A DNA stretch of 38,671 nucleotides from Gammaproteobacteria bacterium UBA2965 (GTDB taxonomy: Bacteria > Pseudomonadota > Gammaproteobacteria > Pseudomonadales > Azotimanducaceae): contig DEBD01000035.1 of NCBI GenBank assembly GCA_002348385.1, positions 1-38,671 of the forward strand. The letters are read 5' to 3'. The position numbers were made by a program, and so were the translations under genes. Positions within the stretch are counted from its first letter, which is position 1, and each line of letters begins with the position of its first letter. The notes under the pieces are model-generated. The model did not search any database. It was not told the DNA's origin and worked only from the letters and a program-made list of their open reading frames with translations. Shown here piece by piece: positions 23,849-32,900 of the stretch.

Positions 23849-25456
23849 ATGCAGTCCGGTTCCAAAAAGTCTGAAAACGTGGCGTTGGCTGAACCCGTTG
23901 CCTGCCGGCGGACGTTCGCCATCATCTCCCACCCGGATGCCGGCAAGACCACCATCACCGAGAAGCTGCTCCTGTTTGGAAACGCCATACAGTTGGCGGG
24001 CACCGTGAAGGCGCGCAAGTCCGACCGTCACGCCACTTCCGACTGGATGACCATGGAGCAGCAGCGGGGCATCTCGGTTACTACGTCAGTGATGCAGTTC
24101 CCCTATCGTGATCGTGTGGTAAACCTGCTGGATACGCCTGGCCACGAGGATTTCTCAGAGGACACCTACCGCACGCTGACGGCGGTGGACTCAGCGCTGA
24201 TGGTCATCGATGGCGCCAAAGGCGTGGAGCCGCGCACCATCAAGCTCATGGAAGTCTGCCGATTGCGTGACACGCCCATCGTCACCTTCGTCAACAAGCT
24301 CGATCGGGAGACTCGCGACCCTGTGGAGGTGATGGACGAGATCGAGGACATACTGCAGATTCAATGCGCGCCCATGAACTGGCCCGTCGGCATGGGCCGC
24401 GACTTCAAAGGCGTGTACGACTTCGCCAGCGACAGCATCATCTGTTACGAGGGTGGCCATGGCCACCACATACACGATTTTCGCCGCGTGCAGGGGCTGC
24501 AGAGCGACGCGGCCAAAGACCTGTTGGGCGGCGATCATGCCGATTTCGTGGATGAGGTGGAGTTGGTGCGTGGCGCAAGCCACCAGTACGACCAGGAGGA
24601 CTTTCTGGGTGCCACGTTGAGCCCGGTGTATTTCGGCACGGCACTGGGTAACTTCGGGGTGGCTGAAATGCTGGAGGGGTTCGTCGACCATGCGCCGCCG
24701 CCCCAGCCGCGCGCCATGGACCAACGCTCGGTGGAGCCGGCGGATGAAGATTTCAGCGGCTTCGTATTCAAGATCCAGGCCAATATGGATCCGAAGCATC
24801 GCGACCGCATCGCTTTTTTGCGGGTGTGCTCGGGCAGGTATCGTCAGGGTATGCGCATGCGCCACGTGCGGCTCGGTAAGGACGTGAAGGTGTCGGACGC
24901 GGTAACGTTTCTCGCCGGGGACCGCGCTCAGACGGTGGAAGCCTTTCCTGGCGACATCATCGGGCTGCACAACCACGGTACCATTCAGATCGGTGATACG
25001 TTTACCGAAGGCGAAATGGACAAGTTCAAAGGCATCCCCAATTTCGCGCCGGAGCTGTTCAGACGCGTGCGGGTGAAGGATCCACTCAAGAACAAGCAGC
25101 TCGAGAAGGGGTTGCTGCAGCTCTCCGAGGAGGGTGCCAGCCAGGTCTTCCGCCCCATGCGCCGCAACGACATGATCGTGGGCGCGGTGGGGTCACTGCA
25201 GTACGACGTGGTGGCATTCCGTTTGCGTGACGAATATCGGGCCGACTGCGTATACGAGGATGCCAACATCTACACGGCGCGTTGGGTGCAGTGCGACGAC
25301 GAAAAGATACTGGCGGAGTTTCGTGCCAAAAACGAAGATCACCTGGCGCTTGACGGTGGCGGGTACCTTACTTATCTCTCACCCAATCGAGCCAACCTGC
25401 AATTAGCCGAAGAGCGCTGGCCCGATGTGAGGTTTGTGAAGACCCGTGAGCACTAA
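23849..25456 (+). CDS. prfC: peptide chain release factor 3
   Basis: Translational GTPase that recycles RF1 and RF2 after termination. The 535-residue protein has the P-loop ISHPDAGKTT (about 28-37), switch region QRGISVTTSVMQF, DTPGHEDF and NKLD, followed by RF3 domains II and III, with SQVFRPMRRNDMIVGAVGSLQYDV typical of RF3. Length is near the 529 of E. coli. It overlaps the downstream SirB1-family gene by 11 bp. The ribosome binding site is weak. Confidence 0.96.
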   Translation: MQSGSKKSENVALAEPVACRRTFAIISHPDAGKTTITEKLLLFGNAIQLAGTVKARKSDRHATSDWMTMEQQRGISVTTSVMQFPYRDRVVNLLDTPGHEDFSEDTYRTLTAVDSALMVIDGAKGVEPRTIKLMEVCRLRDTPIVTFVNKLDRETRDPVEVMDEIEDILQIQCAPMNWPVGMGRDFKGVYDFASDSIICYEGGHGHHIHDFRRVQGLQSDAAKDLLGGDHADFVDEVELVRGASHQYDQEDFLGATLSPVYFGTALGNFGVAEMLEGFVDHAPPPQPRAMDQRSVEPADEDFSGFVFKIQANMDPKHRDRIAFLRVCSGRYRQGMRMRHVRLGKDVKVSDAVTFLAGDRAQTVEAFPGDIIGLHNHGTIQIGDTFTEGEMDKFKGIPNFAPELFRRVRVKDPLKNKQLEKGLLQLSEEGASQVFRPMRRNDMIVGAVGSLQYDVVAFRLRDEYRADCVYEDANIYTARWVQCDDEKILAEFRAKNEDHLALDGGGYLTYLSPNRANLQLAEERWPDVRFVKTREH

Positions 25457-26228
25457 CGACCCGACGGCGGATCTCGGCGCCGACATCTCGCGCTTTGCGG
25501 CAGCCTCCGATGCAGACGAATTGGGCGCCGCCATGCTGGTTGGGCGGGCATTGGCCTCCGACTTCGATGTGGCGCGCTGTCAGGTGTTGCTCGACGAGCT
25601 GGTGCGGGGCTGCCCCGATGAGGTGCCCCCGTGGGACTATCTGGCTGAGCTGGGTTTTTCCGGGAATGAGGGCGAATTCGACGCTAAGTTGTGCAGCCGG
25701 CTGGATTGGGTGCTGGATCACCGTCGCGGCATCCCCATCAGTTTGGCGGTGTTGCTCATTCATCTGGCCAAAGCGCTGGGGCGGCCCGCGGTGGGGATCA
25801 ACTTTCCCGGCCACTTTCTCGTGCGCGTGGATGACCAGCTGGTGGATCCCTTTGTGATGGCGCCCACCACAGAGCGAGAGGCCGCTGCACAATTGGGCCG
25901 CGACCCGTCCGATACCCCGGACCTGAGCCTGTTTGCCGAGGCGTCGCCAACCGCCATCCTGCTGCGCATGCTCAACAATGTGAAATTCCAGTTTGCGCGT
26001 CACGGTGAGTGGCATCGCGCCCTGGACATGCTGGACTGGCAGCTTTGCGTGGAGCCGAACAGTGCGCAGTTGTTCCTGGAGCGTGGTGAGTTGTGGGGGC
26101 GCTTGGGTGTGGTAGGGGCTGCACGGGCGGCATACGCTCGCGCGCTGGAGCTGGGCGGCGATGCGCAGCTCGAGGCGCTCGCCCAGGCTCGGTTAAGCGG
26201 TTTGGGCGGCAGCGATACCGTTCATTAA
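25446..26228 (+). CDS. SirB1-family transglutaminase-like/TPR protein
   Basis: Conserved cytosolic protein of unknown activity. The 260-residue product has the SirB1-type core RRGIPISLAVLLIHLAKALG and INFPGHFLVRVDD, which resembles a transglutaminase fold, and a C-terminal tetratricopeptide region (about 175-250: WHRALDMLDWQL, then RAAYARALELG). GTG start overlaps the prfC stop by 11 bp. Relatives usually sit near prfA/hemK or prfC, hinting at a translation link, but no function is established from this sequence. Confidence 0.85.
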   Translation: MSTNDPTADLGADISRFAAASDADELGAAMLVGRALASDFDVARCQVLLDELVRGCPDEVPPWDYLAELGFSGNEGEFDAKLCSRLDWVLDHRRGIPISLAVLLIHLAKALGRPAVGINFPGHFLVRVDDQLVDPFVMAPTTEREAAAQLGRDPSDTPDLSLFAEASPTAILLRMLNNVKFQFARHGEWHRALDMLDWQLCVEPNSAQLFLERGELWGRLGVVGAARAAYARALELGGDAQLEALAQARLSGLGGSDTVH

Positions 26229-26234
26229 ACTCTG

Positions 26235-28106
26235 TCAGGAATCGTCAGGATCCGACGTCATGTCGGGGAAGGGGTTTTCCAGGGCGAGATCAATGGGGAT
26301 TGCGAAGCCGGGAATGTGCAGGGCCTGGGTGTCGAGGGTCAGGTCACTTCCCTCTACGACACCCTCGCCGAACTGATACAGGGGTTCTACGCCGCCCGAG
26401 CTCATTGACTCATCGTAAGCGGCTGCTGTTTCGGACACCGCCTGGCAGCGCCGTTGGTAGTCCAGCATTGTCGCGGCGCCCCATTTGCGCCGAAGCATCT
26501 GTTCGGTGACGTCCGGGGAAAGGAATACGCCGGTGGCATTGTTGCCGCCAAAGCCTTTGGAATTCACCAGGGCGGCATCGATGTTCGTCGCACCCAGTTC
26601 CAAGTGGTTGATGGCAAAGTTTAGGTGGCTCTGATGCACGTCTTCGGCGATGTGATCGATTGTGGTGATGCCGGGAAGCCACCCATGCTCCCAGGTACCC
26701 AGGGCCGCGCCGAGCTGATCACCGCCCGCGGGCGCCATGCTGTGCCCGACGTACGCCTTGATGGCGGCCACCGGCCAGCTCTCGATGCCGTATAGCTTGG
26801 CCATCTCGTTGAGAATTTCCGACTCCGTCACCCGGTTCTGCGGGGTGCCTGTGCCGTGCGCGAGAACGTGGGTGCGCGTGCGTAGCGACTCGTCTCCAAG
26901 GATGGCGCGTGTGACGCTCATCGCCTTGGCCATGGTGATGTAGTTACCGATGCCCGGGCCCGGAATGGATTTCTTGTAGCCGTCTGCGTTGACGTACACG
27001 CCACCCACGGAGCAGAGTGTTTTGGCGCCCAGCTCCATGGCGAGCTCGTCGTCCATCAACACCGCAAACGCCCCGGCTTCGGCCACGGTGAAGCCGCAGT
27101 TGTCGGAAAACGGTCGGCAGGCCCGGCGGTTGTCGGGGCCGTCGCTGCATCCGTCCAGCGCCATTAGTGCCTCGTCTTCCGCCAGGGCGCCCATTACACG
27201 ATAGGCTTCGATGACCTCGGGCAAGATGGGCGCCTCGGAGTTGCCCGCCAGCACGATGCGCTTGTTGCCCGCGCGGATTTCGTCTGCTCCGCGCTTGACG
27301 TTATAGAGAAAGGTAGCGCACGCGCCGATGATTCCGGCGGTGTCACCCACCGATCCGAGCACATAGGCATTCACGAAATCGCCGGGCATCTCGGAGAGCC
27401 CCAGCGCGGCGTTCTTGGAGGTGGGGCGTTTCCCCACCAGAGGATTCTGCATCATGCCGCCGTAGCCTTCCGGATCCAGCTGGCCCATGGCGCTGCCGGA
27501 GTAAACGGCGAACTGGTCGGGCGCCACCATCTGCTTGAGCAGGTCGAGATCAAGGCCCGAAGAACGCAACGCGTCTGAGGCGCCCACCACGGCCAGCTGC
27601 AGCCCACGTGGATGATTGCGCGACGGGTACGTGGCGCCGGGGTCGTACCCTGTTGGCAGTTGGCCCGCGCTGGTCACGCGAGAACTGCGCGTATCGGGCA
27701 GCAGTACTTCCAGGTCGGACGACGCGGTTACGCGCACGCGCTTTTCGTCGACGGCGTCCACCTGCCAGTTCGCCGGTATGTGCTTCGGGAGTTGGCGCTT
27801 GGCCATGACGAAGCTCAGGGGTGCATCGTCGCAGGATTGCATCTTCGCCTTGCCCTGCACGAGGACTGCATCCGGATCAAATCCCTCGATTCTGCGGATC
27901 AGGGTGTGGGCGTTGATATAGGCCCGGGTGGCTTCGTCGTCTGGGTCGTCGGAGATGTTCATCAGCGCGGCCAGGCTTCGGTAGGTGCGCGCCTGCTCGG
28001 CGCTGCCCAGCACGTCGATCACCATGCGCCGATAGGCATGGTTGAAGGACAACCTGCCTGCAGGATTCACCCCACCAAAACCTACAATGATGGGAAGTCG
28101 GCTCAA
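26235..28106 (-). CDS. fabY: beta-ketoacyl-ACP synthase FabY
   Basis: Condenses acetyl-CoA with malonyl-ACP to start fatty acid synthesis, as shown for Pseudomonas aeruginosa FabY. The 623-residue protein begins SRLPIIVGFGGVNPAGR like the Pseudomonas enzyme. The catalytic triad is Cys263 (GACATFLYN), His417 (HGTGTPQNR) and His455 (YVGHSMAPAGGDQ). Start is TTG (28104-28106) with GAGG 7 nt upstream on the minus strand, and no better codon fits. It is the last gene of a minus-strand set with a thiolase and moaB. If fabH is missing elsewhere, this would be the initiating synthase. Confidence 0.92.
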   Translation of the reverse strand: MSRLPIIVGFGGVNPAGRLSFNHAYRRMVIDVLGSAEQARTYRSLAALMNISDDPDDEATRAYINAHTLIRRIEGFDPDAVLVQGKAKMQSCDDAPLSFVMAKRQLPKHIPANWQVDAVDEKRVRVTASSDLEVLLPDTRSSRVTSAGQLPTGYDPGATYPSRNHPRGLQLAVVGASDALRSSGLDLDLLKQMVAPDQFAVYSGSAMGQLDPEGYGGMMQNPLVGKRPTSKNAALGLSEMPGDFVNAYVLGSVGDTAGIIGACATFLYNVKRGADEIRAGNKRIVLAGNSEAPILPEVIEAYRVMGALAEDEALMALDGCSDGPDNRRACRPFSDNCGFTVAEAGAFAVLMDDELAMELGAKTLCSVGGVYVNADGYKKSIPGPGIGNYITMAKAMSVTRAILGDESLRTRTHVLAHGTGTPQNRVTESEILNEMAKLYGIESWPVAAIKAYVGHSMAPAGGDQLGAALGTWEHGWLPGITTIDHIAEDVHQSHLNFAINHLELGATNIDAALVNSKGFGGNNATGVFLSPDVTEQMLRRKWGAATMLDYQRRCQAVSETAAAYDESMSSGGVEPLYQFGEGVVEGSDLTLDTQALHIPGFAIPIDLALENPFPDMTSDPDDS

Positions 28107-28182
28107 CCCGGTTCCTCGCTCAGAATGCGTCGGAATTGTAGGGTCAGACCCCCGGCATTGCTAGGCCACAGGGCTCGACAGA

Positions 28183-29322
28183 TCAATCTCGCTCCAATGC
28201 GATTGCGGTGGCTTCGCCGCCTCCGATACATAGCGCGGCAATGCCGCGGCGCAGACCGCGCGCCAGCATGGCCTGGGCCAGGGTGACGATCAGGCGGCTG
28301 CCTGTAGAACCGATGGGGTGACCCTGGGCGCAGGCGCCGCCGAATACGTTTACCTTCTCGTTATCCAGGTCCAACTCGCTGATGCACAACATGGTCACCA
28401 TGGCGAAGGCTTCGTTGATTTCGAACAGGTCCACTTGATCCTTGGTCCATTGCAGTTGTGCGAGCAGTTGCTCGATGGCGCCGATGGGCGCCAGGGTGAA
28501 GTCGCTGGGGTGGCGTGAATGGGTGGCGTGGCCAACCACGCGGGCCAGCGGCTCCCGGCCGTCCAAATGCGATTCGGCCGCCAGCAGCAGAGCAGAGGCG
28601 CCATCGGATATGGAGCTGGCGTTGGCAGCGGTAATCGTGCCGTCCGCTTTGAATGCAGGCCGCAACTGGGGAATACGCTCCGGCTTGGCGCGTCCAGGCT
28701 GCTCGTCGTCTGCCACTTCGTCGTTGCCAACGGCAATGGGGGAAATCTCGGCGCGCAGGCTGCCGTCGGAGATCGCCTGTCGTGCTCGGGTTACCGATTC
28801 GGTTGCGTAGTCGTCCATGGCTTCCCGAGTAAGCTGGTAAGTATCGGCCGTTTCCTGTGCGAAAGTGCCCATGGCCCTGGCGGTCTCTGCATCTTCCAGC
28901 CCGTCGGTAAACATGCTGTCGTTGAGCTCGGCGTGCCCCATACGCAACCCGTCTCGCGCTTTTGCTAGCAGGTAGGGCATGTTGCTCATGCTCTCCATGC
29001 CGCCGGCGATGACGCGCTTCGCACTGCCCGCTCGGATGATGTCCGTTGCCAGCATGGTGGCCTTCATGCCCGAGCCGCATACTTTGTTGACCGTGGTAGC
29101 GCCGCAGCCGTCGTCCAGCCCGGCGATGCGCATCGCCTGGCGGGCGGGCGCCTGGCGCAACCCGGCGCTGACCACGTTACCCATGAATACTTCGTCTACG
29201 TTGTCGGGTGCGAGCGCGCGGATGGCGTGTGCGCCAAGCTCAGGCGCAGTGATGCCAGCCAGGGAGCCCCGGAAGCTGCCGATGGGAGTGCGCTTGGCGT
29301 CTACGATGAATACGTCCGTCAT
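28183..29322 (-). CDS. acetyl-CoA C-acetyltransferase-type thiolase
   Basis: Thiolase that joins two acetyl-CoA to acetoacetyl-CoA or cleaves 3-ketoacyl-CoA. The 379-residue protein has the nucleophile Cys82 in NKVCGSGMKA, NEAFAMVTM, the His region GHPIGSTGSR and a C-terminal CIGGGEA with the second active Cys. It is slightly short of the common 390-395 residues. The ATG at 29322 follows AAGG; the longer open frame reads back into moaB. It lies 36 bp after moaB and 76 bp before fabY on the minus strand. Whether it acts in synthesis or degradation is not visible in the sequence. Confidence 0.88.
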   Translation of the reverse strand: MTDVFIVDAKRTPIGSFRGSLAGITAPELGAHAIRALAPDNVDEVFMGNVVSAGLRQAPARQAMRIAGLDDGCGATTVNKVCGSGMKATMLATDIIRAGSAKRVIAGGMESMSNMPYLLAKARDGLRMGHAELNDSMFTDGLEDAETARAMGTFAQETADTYQLTREAMDDYATESVTRARQAISDGSLRAEISPIAVGNDEVADDEQPGRAKPERIPQLRPAFKADGTITAANASSISDGASALLLAAESHLDGREPLARVVGHATHSRHPSDFTLAPIGAIEQLLAQLQWTKDQVDLFEINEAFAMVTMLCISELDLDNEKVNVFGGACAQGHPIGSTGSRLIVTLAQAMLARGLRRGIAALCIGGGEATAIALERD

Positions 29323-29357
29323 TGAAAATAGCCTTGTGTTGTTTGATTTGTTGGCGT

Positions 29358-29870
29358 CTAGCGTTCCAGAAATCGTGGGATGAGCTCCACAAAATTGCAG
29401 GGCTTGAAGTTGATGTCGAGTTGGTGGGTGAGAATTTTCTCCCAACCGGTGCGTACCGCATTGCTGGAACCGGGCAGCGCGAAGATCAGGGTACCGTTGG
29501 CGATGCCGCCCACGCAACGTGACTGAATGGTAGAGGCGCCGATTTCATCAAACGACAGCTGCCGGAAAAGCTCGCCGAAGCCATCGATGGTCTTATCGAA
29601 CAGCACGGACAGTGCCTCCGGTGTGCTGTCCCGGCCCGTGAATCCGGTGCCGCCCGTGGTGAGGATTACAGAAACTTGCGGATTCACAATCCAGGCGGAG
29701 GCCTGTGCTCGAATCCGGTAGACGTCATCGGGCACCAACGCCCGATCCACCAGATGGTGGCCGTCTGCGCTAAGCAGCTCACACAGCAGATCGCCCGAGG
29801 TGTCTTCGGCCGGCGTTCTGCTATCGGAGATAGTCAGTACCGCGGCCCCCAAAGATTCCACTTGAGCCAT
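29358..29870 (-). CDS. moaB: MoaB/Mog-family molybdenum cofactor protein
   Basis: Member of the MoaB/MogA family, which adenylylates molybdopterin before molybdenum insertion. The 170-residue protein has VLTISDSRTPAEDTSG, the nucleotide-site motif TTGGTGFTGRDSTPEAL (71-87) and LPGSSNAVRTGWEKIL. The ATG at 29870 has GAGG 5 nt upstream. It leads the minus-strand set moaB-thiolase-fabY. MsrP at 19.9 kb is a molybdoenzyme, but no regulatory link is visible. E. coli MoaB itself is dispensable, so activity is inferred from family only. Confidence 0.9.
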   Translation of the reverse strand: MAQVESLGAAVLTISDSRTPAEDTSGDLLCELLSADGHHLVDRALVPDDVYRIRAQASAWIVNPQVSVILTTGGTGFTGRDSTPEALSVLFDKTIDGFGELFRQLSFDEIGASTIQSRCVGGIANGTLIFALPGSSNAVRTGWEKILTHQLDINFKPCNFVELIPRFLER

Positions 29871-29906
29871 AAATTCCTCAACCAAATCGGTAACTTACTC
29901 GCTATC

Positions 29907-29926
29907 GTTGCTTCTCAAATAGCAAC
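29907..29926. promoter_or_regulatory. inverted repeat (putative operator) in the moaB / carboxylase control region
   Basis: GTTGCT and AGCAAC form perfect 6-bp arms around an 8-bp centre. The repeat covers the -35 of the carboxylase promoter and lies 37 bp upstream of moaB, so a dimeric regulator bound here could affect both directions. The regulator is unknown. Confidence 0.45.
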
Positions 29927-29936
29927 TGGCTAGAGT
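29908..29936 (+). promoter_or_regulatory. promoter of the fused carboxylase gene
   Basis: TTGCTT (29908-29913), a 17-bp spacer and TAGAGT (29931-29936) lie about 30 bp upstream of the GTG start at 29968. Hexamers match 4 of 6 each. It overlaps the inverted repeat at 29907-29926. Confidence 0.45.
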
Positions 29937-29967
29937 ACCGGCCAATTCTACACCCAGAACCCGAACC

Positions 29968-32900
29968 GTGGATAAACAGCTTATAGAAGGCGATCGCCTT
30001 TACCTGATCGCCGAAAGCCTGGCGCAGGATTTCTCTTTGTTCCCTACCACGGAGAGCGAAGAACCGCTGCCCGGATTGCTGCCGGAGAGTCAGATCGTCC
30101 AGCAGACCGAACATCTGGGTAGCCTGGATGTAGATTCGTACATAGAACAGGTGGTGGCTCCGGCGGAAGATCTGGGCCGGATGAGCGCGCCCGAGGCGGT
30201 CAGACGGCTCGGCAGGGTGCTTGAAGAGGTGTCGGACGAATCGTTCTACGCTGCTACGGTAGAGATGCAATTCCCCGACGGGGAGTGGCGCTCGGTGGGC
30301 TTCATCGCCCAGGATCGCTCCGCCCGCAACGGCGTCTGGCTGCCGGCCCATCACCTGGAAGCCGCCAATCGCGTGCAGAGCTACGCGAAGCGGTCCCTGC
30401 CCATCGTGACGCTCATGGATACCCCGGGCGCGGATGCAGAGGAGCAGGCCAACCGCGACAACCAGGCCCACAGCATTTCTCGGCTGATTGCCGAGATGAG
30501 CAACGTGGACGTGCCCAACGTGGGCATTGTGTTTGGCCTTGGCTATTCCGGCGGTGCCATACCGCTAGCCGCCAGCAACATGATTCTTTCGGTGCGCGAC
30601 GGTGTGTTCAGTACTATCCAGCCCAAGAGCCTGGCCAACATCGCGCGGCGCTTGAATCTGTCTTGGCAGGAGTGTGCCAAATACGTGGGGCTGTCGCCTT
30701 GCGAGCTGTGTGTGCAGGGCAATATCGACGGTGTGGTGGACTACGCGCCCGGCGAGGGATCGGACCAGCTGGAAAACCTGCGCCTGGCCATTGTAAATGG
30801 CATCGCGCGGGTAGAAGACAAGGTCATCGAATTCGTGGCCGAGAACCCTTACATACTCGATCACTACCGCCAGAGCCTGCAGCGTTACCTGAACCCGTCC
30901 GAGCAGCTCAAGCGCATGCAGGACAGCGCGCTGCTCAAGCTGACGAAAAACCCCACGGAATACCTGAATGTTTTCGGTGTGGCATATCGCTACCTGCGTT
31001 ATCTGAAGGTGCGCCAACGGATCAAGGCCACCAGTACTGCGCAGTATGGACGCCTGGCGGACCAGGAGTTGCCCGCGGGGGAGTTGAGCGTGCGCGCCGA
31101 ACGGGAGCGGCGCTATACCTTCATCAAGTGGATGCAGGATCCCGACAAGGTCGTCTACGACGATGGGCTGTCTCGTGCCTGGAAAAACTACAATGACAAA
31201 AAGCAGGCGGTCCACGATGAGCGCGGACGTATCGCGCAGCTCCTGTTTGGCGAGCCCAAGAAAAACTATGAGGACGCGCGCTCCAATCTGATCTCTTCGG
31301 TTGGCGTGTTCCTCTACAACCGTTGGAAGAGCGAGGCGCTTGGCAATCTGCGCGCGCTCAAAGACGTGTTGCACAGCCCGGCGGACGTGCGCCAGATTGT
31401 GCGCGTGAGCGATATTCCCGATCCGCGCGCTCTGGTGAGGGCGCTGCGGCAAGACGCCGTGCTGCTGCCTCAGGTGCGCGAGCGGTTCACCCACGAGGGG
31501 CGCAAGCTGCTCGGTGATCAGGGGTTGGTGGGGGCATCGGATGCGTTTCTGAGCACCGAGCTTACCGCGCAGCTCAATATGTGCATTACTGGCGGCGCGT
31601 TGCGGGATGACGCCGACCTTGGCGGACGTAGTGCCATCGAATTCAACCGTACGCTTTTTGTGGAGCGCCTTCCGGGACTGGTGGCGCCGGTTGTCGATGC
31701 AGGGACACCGGTGCCTTTCAGCGACATGACGGTGCTGGACGTATTGGTGGGCGGCGAACTGCGCAGAGATTTCATCGCCGAGTGCGAGAACCTGGTGCTG
31801 TTTGACTCCGTATACGATCAGATCATCGCCAACCTGGACGCCATTGCCGAGGAGGCGCAGTCCGAGCGGGCTTTGTCGCGCGAGTCGCTGGGTTCGCTCA
31901 TCGACACCACGTTGGGGTTCGCAGCCCAGGGAGTCACCCTGGAGCGACAGCAGGCCGGGGCGGAGGAGCCGGCGCAGCAGGTGGCGGATCGGCTCCGGGA
32001 TCAGTTCATCGACTGGTATCTGCGCGTACTGACAATGGCCCGAGGGGGTGATTTCTTCCGAGCCGTGGAGGAATGGAAGAAAACCAGCTTCCCGCACCTG
32101 TCCGACACGCTGTTGGTGGTGGTGACCCATCTGTTCGAGTCGCTGTTGCAGTCGTTTGTAACGGCTGAGCGTGAAGGCAAGAACTACCAGGGGCGCATCG
32201 CGCCGAAGAACATCGGCCGGCGAAAGGACTTCTGGAACCGCCTCAACATCGCCTATCGAGACCTTCTGATCCAGGACAAATTGCGAGAATTTAAGAATAA
32301 GAAAAACTCTGGATATCAGGAATTTATCGATACATTCGTAGATGAATTCGAGGAGACGGATGCGGATCTTTTGAGTTCGGATCCGTGCGAGTTCCCGGGT
32401 TTCCGGCTGTCTGTCGAACAAGCGCTCAATCGGGGCGTGCCGCCATGTGGCGTGGTCACAGGAATCGGCCGCTTCAAGAGTTCCGGTGGTGGTGTGCGCG
32501 CGGGTTTGGTCATTTCCAACGTGGCGTTTCAAGCCGGCTCCTTCGACATGGCCAGCGCAGAGAAATTCTGCCGCCTGCTGGTGTCGTGTGCGGAACAGCA
32601 CCTGCCGGTGATCTGCTTTATCTCATCGGGTGGCATGCAGACCAAGGAAGGCGCAGGCGCCTTGTTCTCCATGGCGGCGGTGAACGACCGCATTACGCGC
32701 TTCGTGCGCGATCACGACTTGCCCGTCATCGTGTTCGGATTCGGCGATTGCACCGGTGGCGCACAGGCAAGCTTCGTGACCCACCCGCTGGTGCAGACCT
32801 ACTATTTCTCGGGCACCAGCATGCCTTTTGCCGGGCAGATTGTAGTGCCTTCGAATCTGCCGCTGAACTCGATACTTTCCAACTACCTGTCCATCGTGCC

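Noticed and set aside
30565..32601. A 678-codon open frame on the minus strand inside the carboxylase gene
   Set aside because: It is antisense to a complete, motif-rich gene. Its translation is His/Arg/Gln-rich with no known motif, as expected from high-GC codon bias on the opposite strand.
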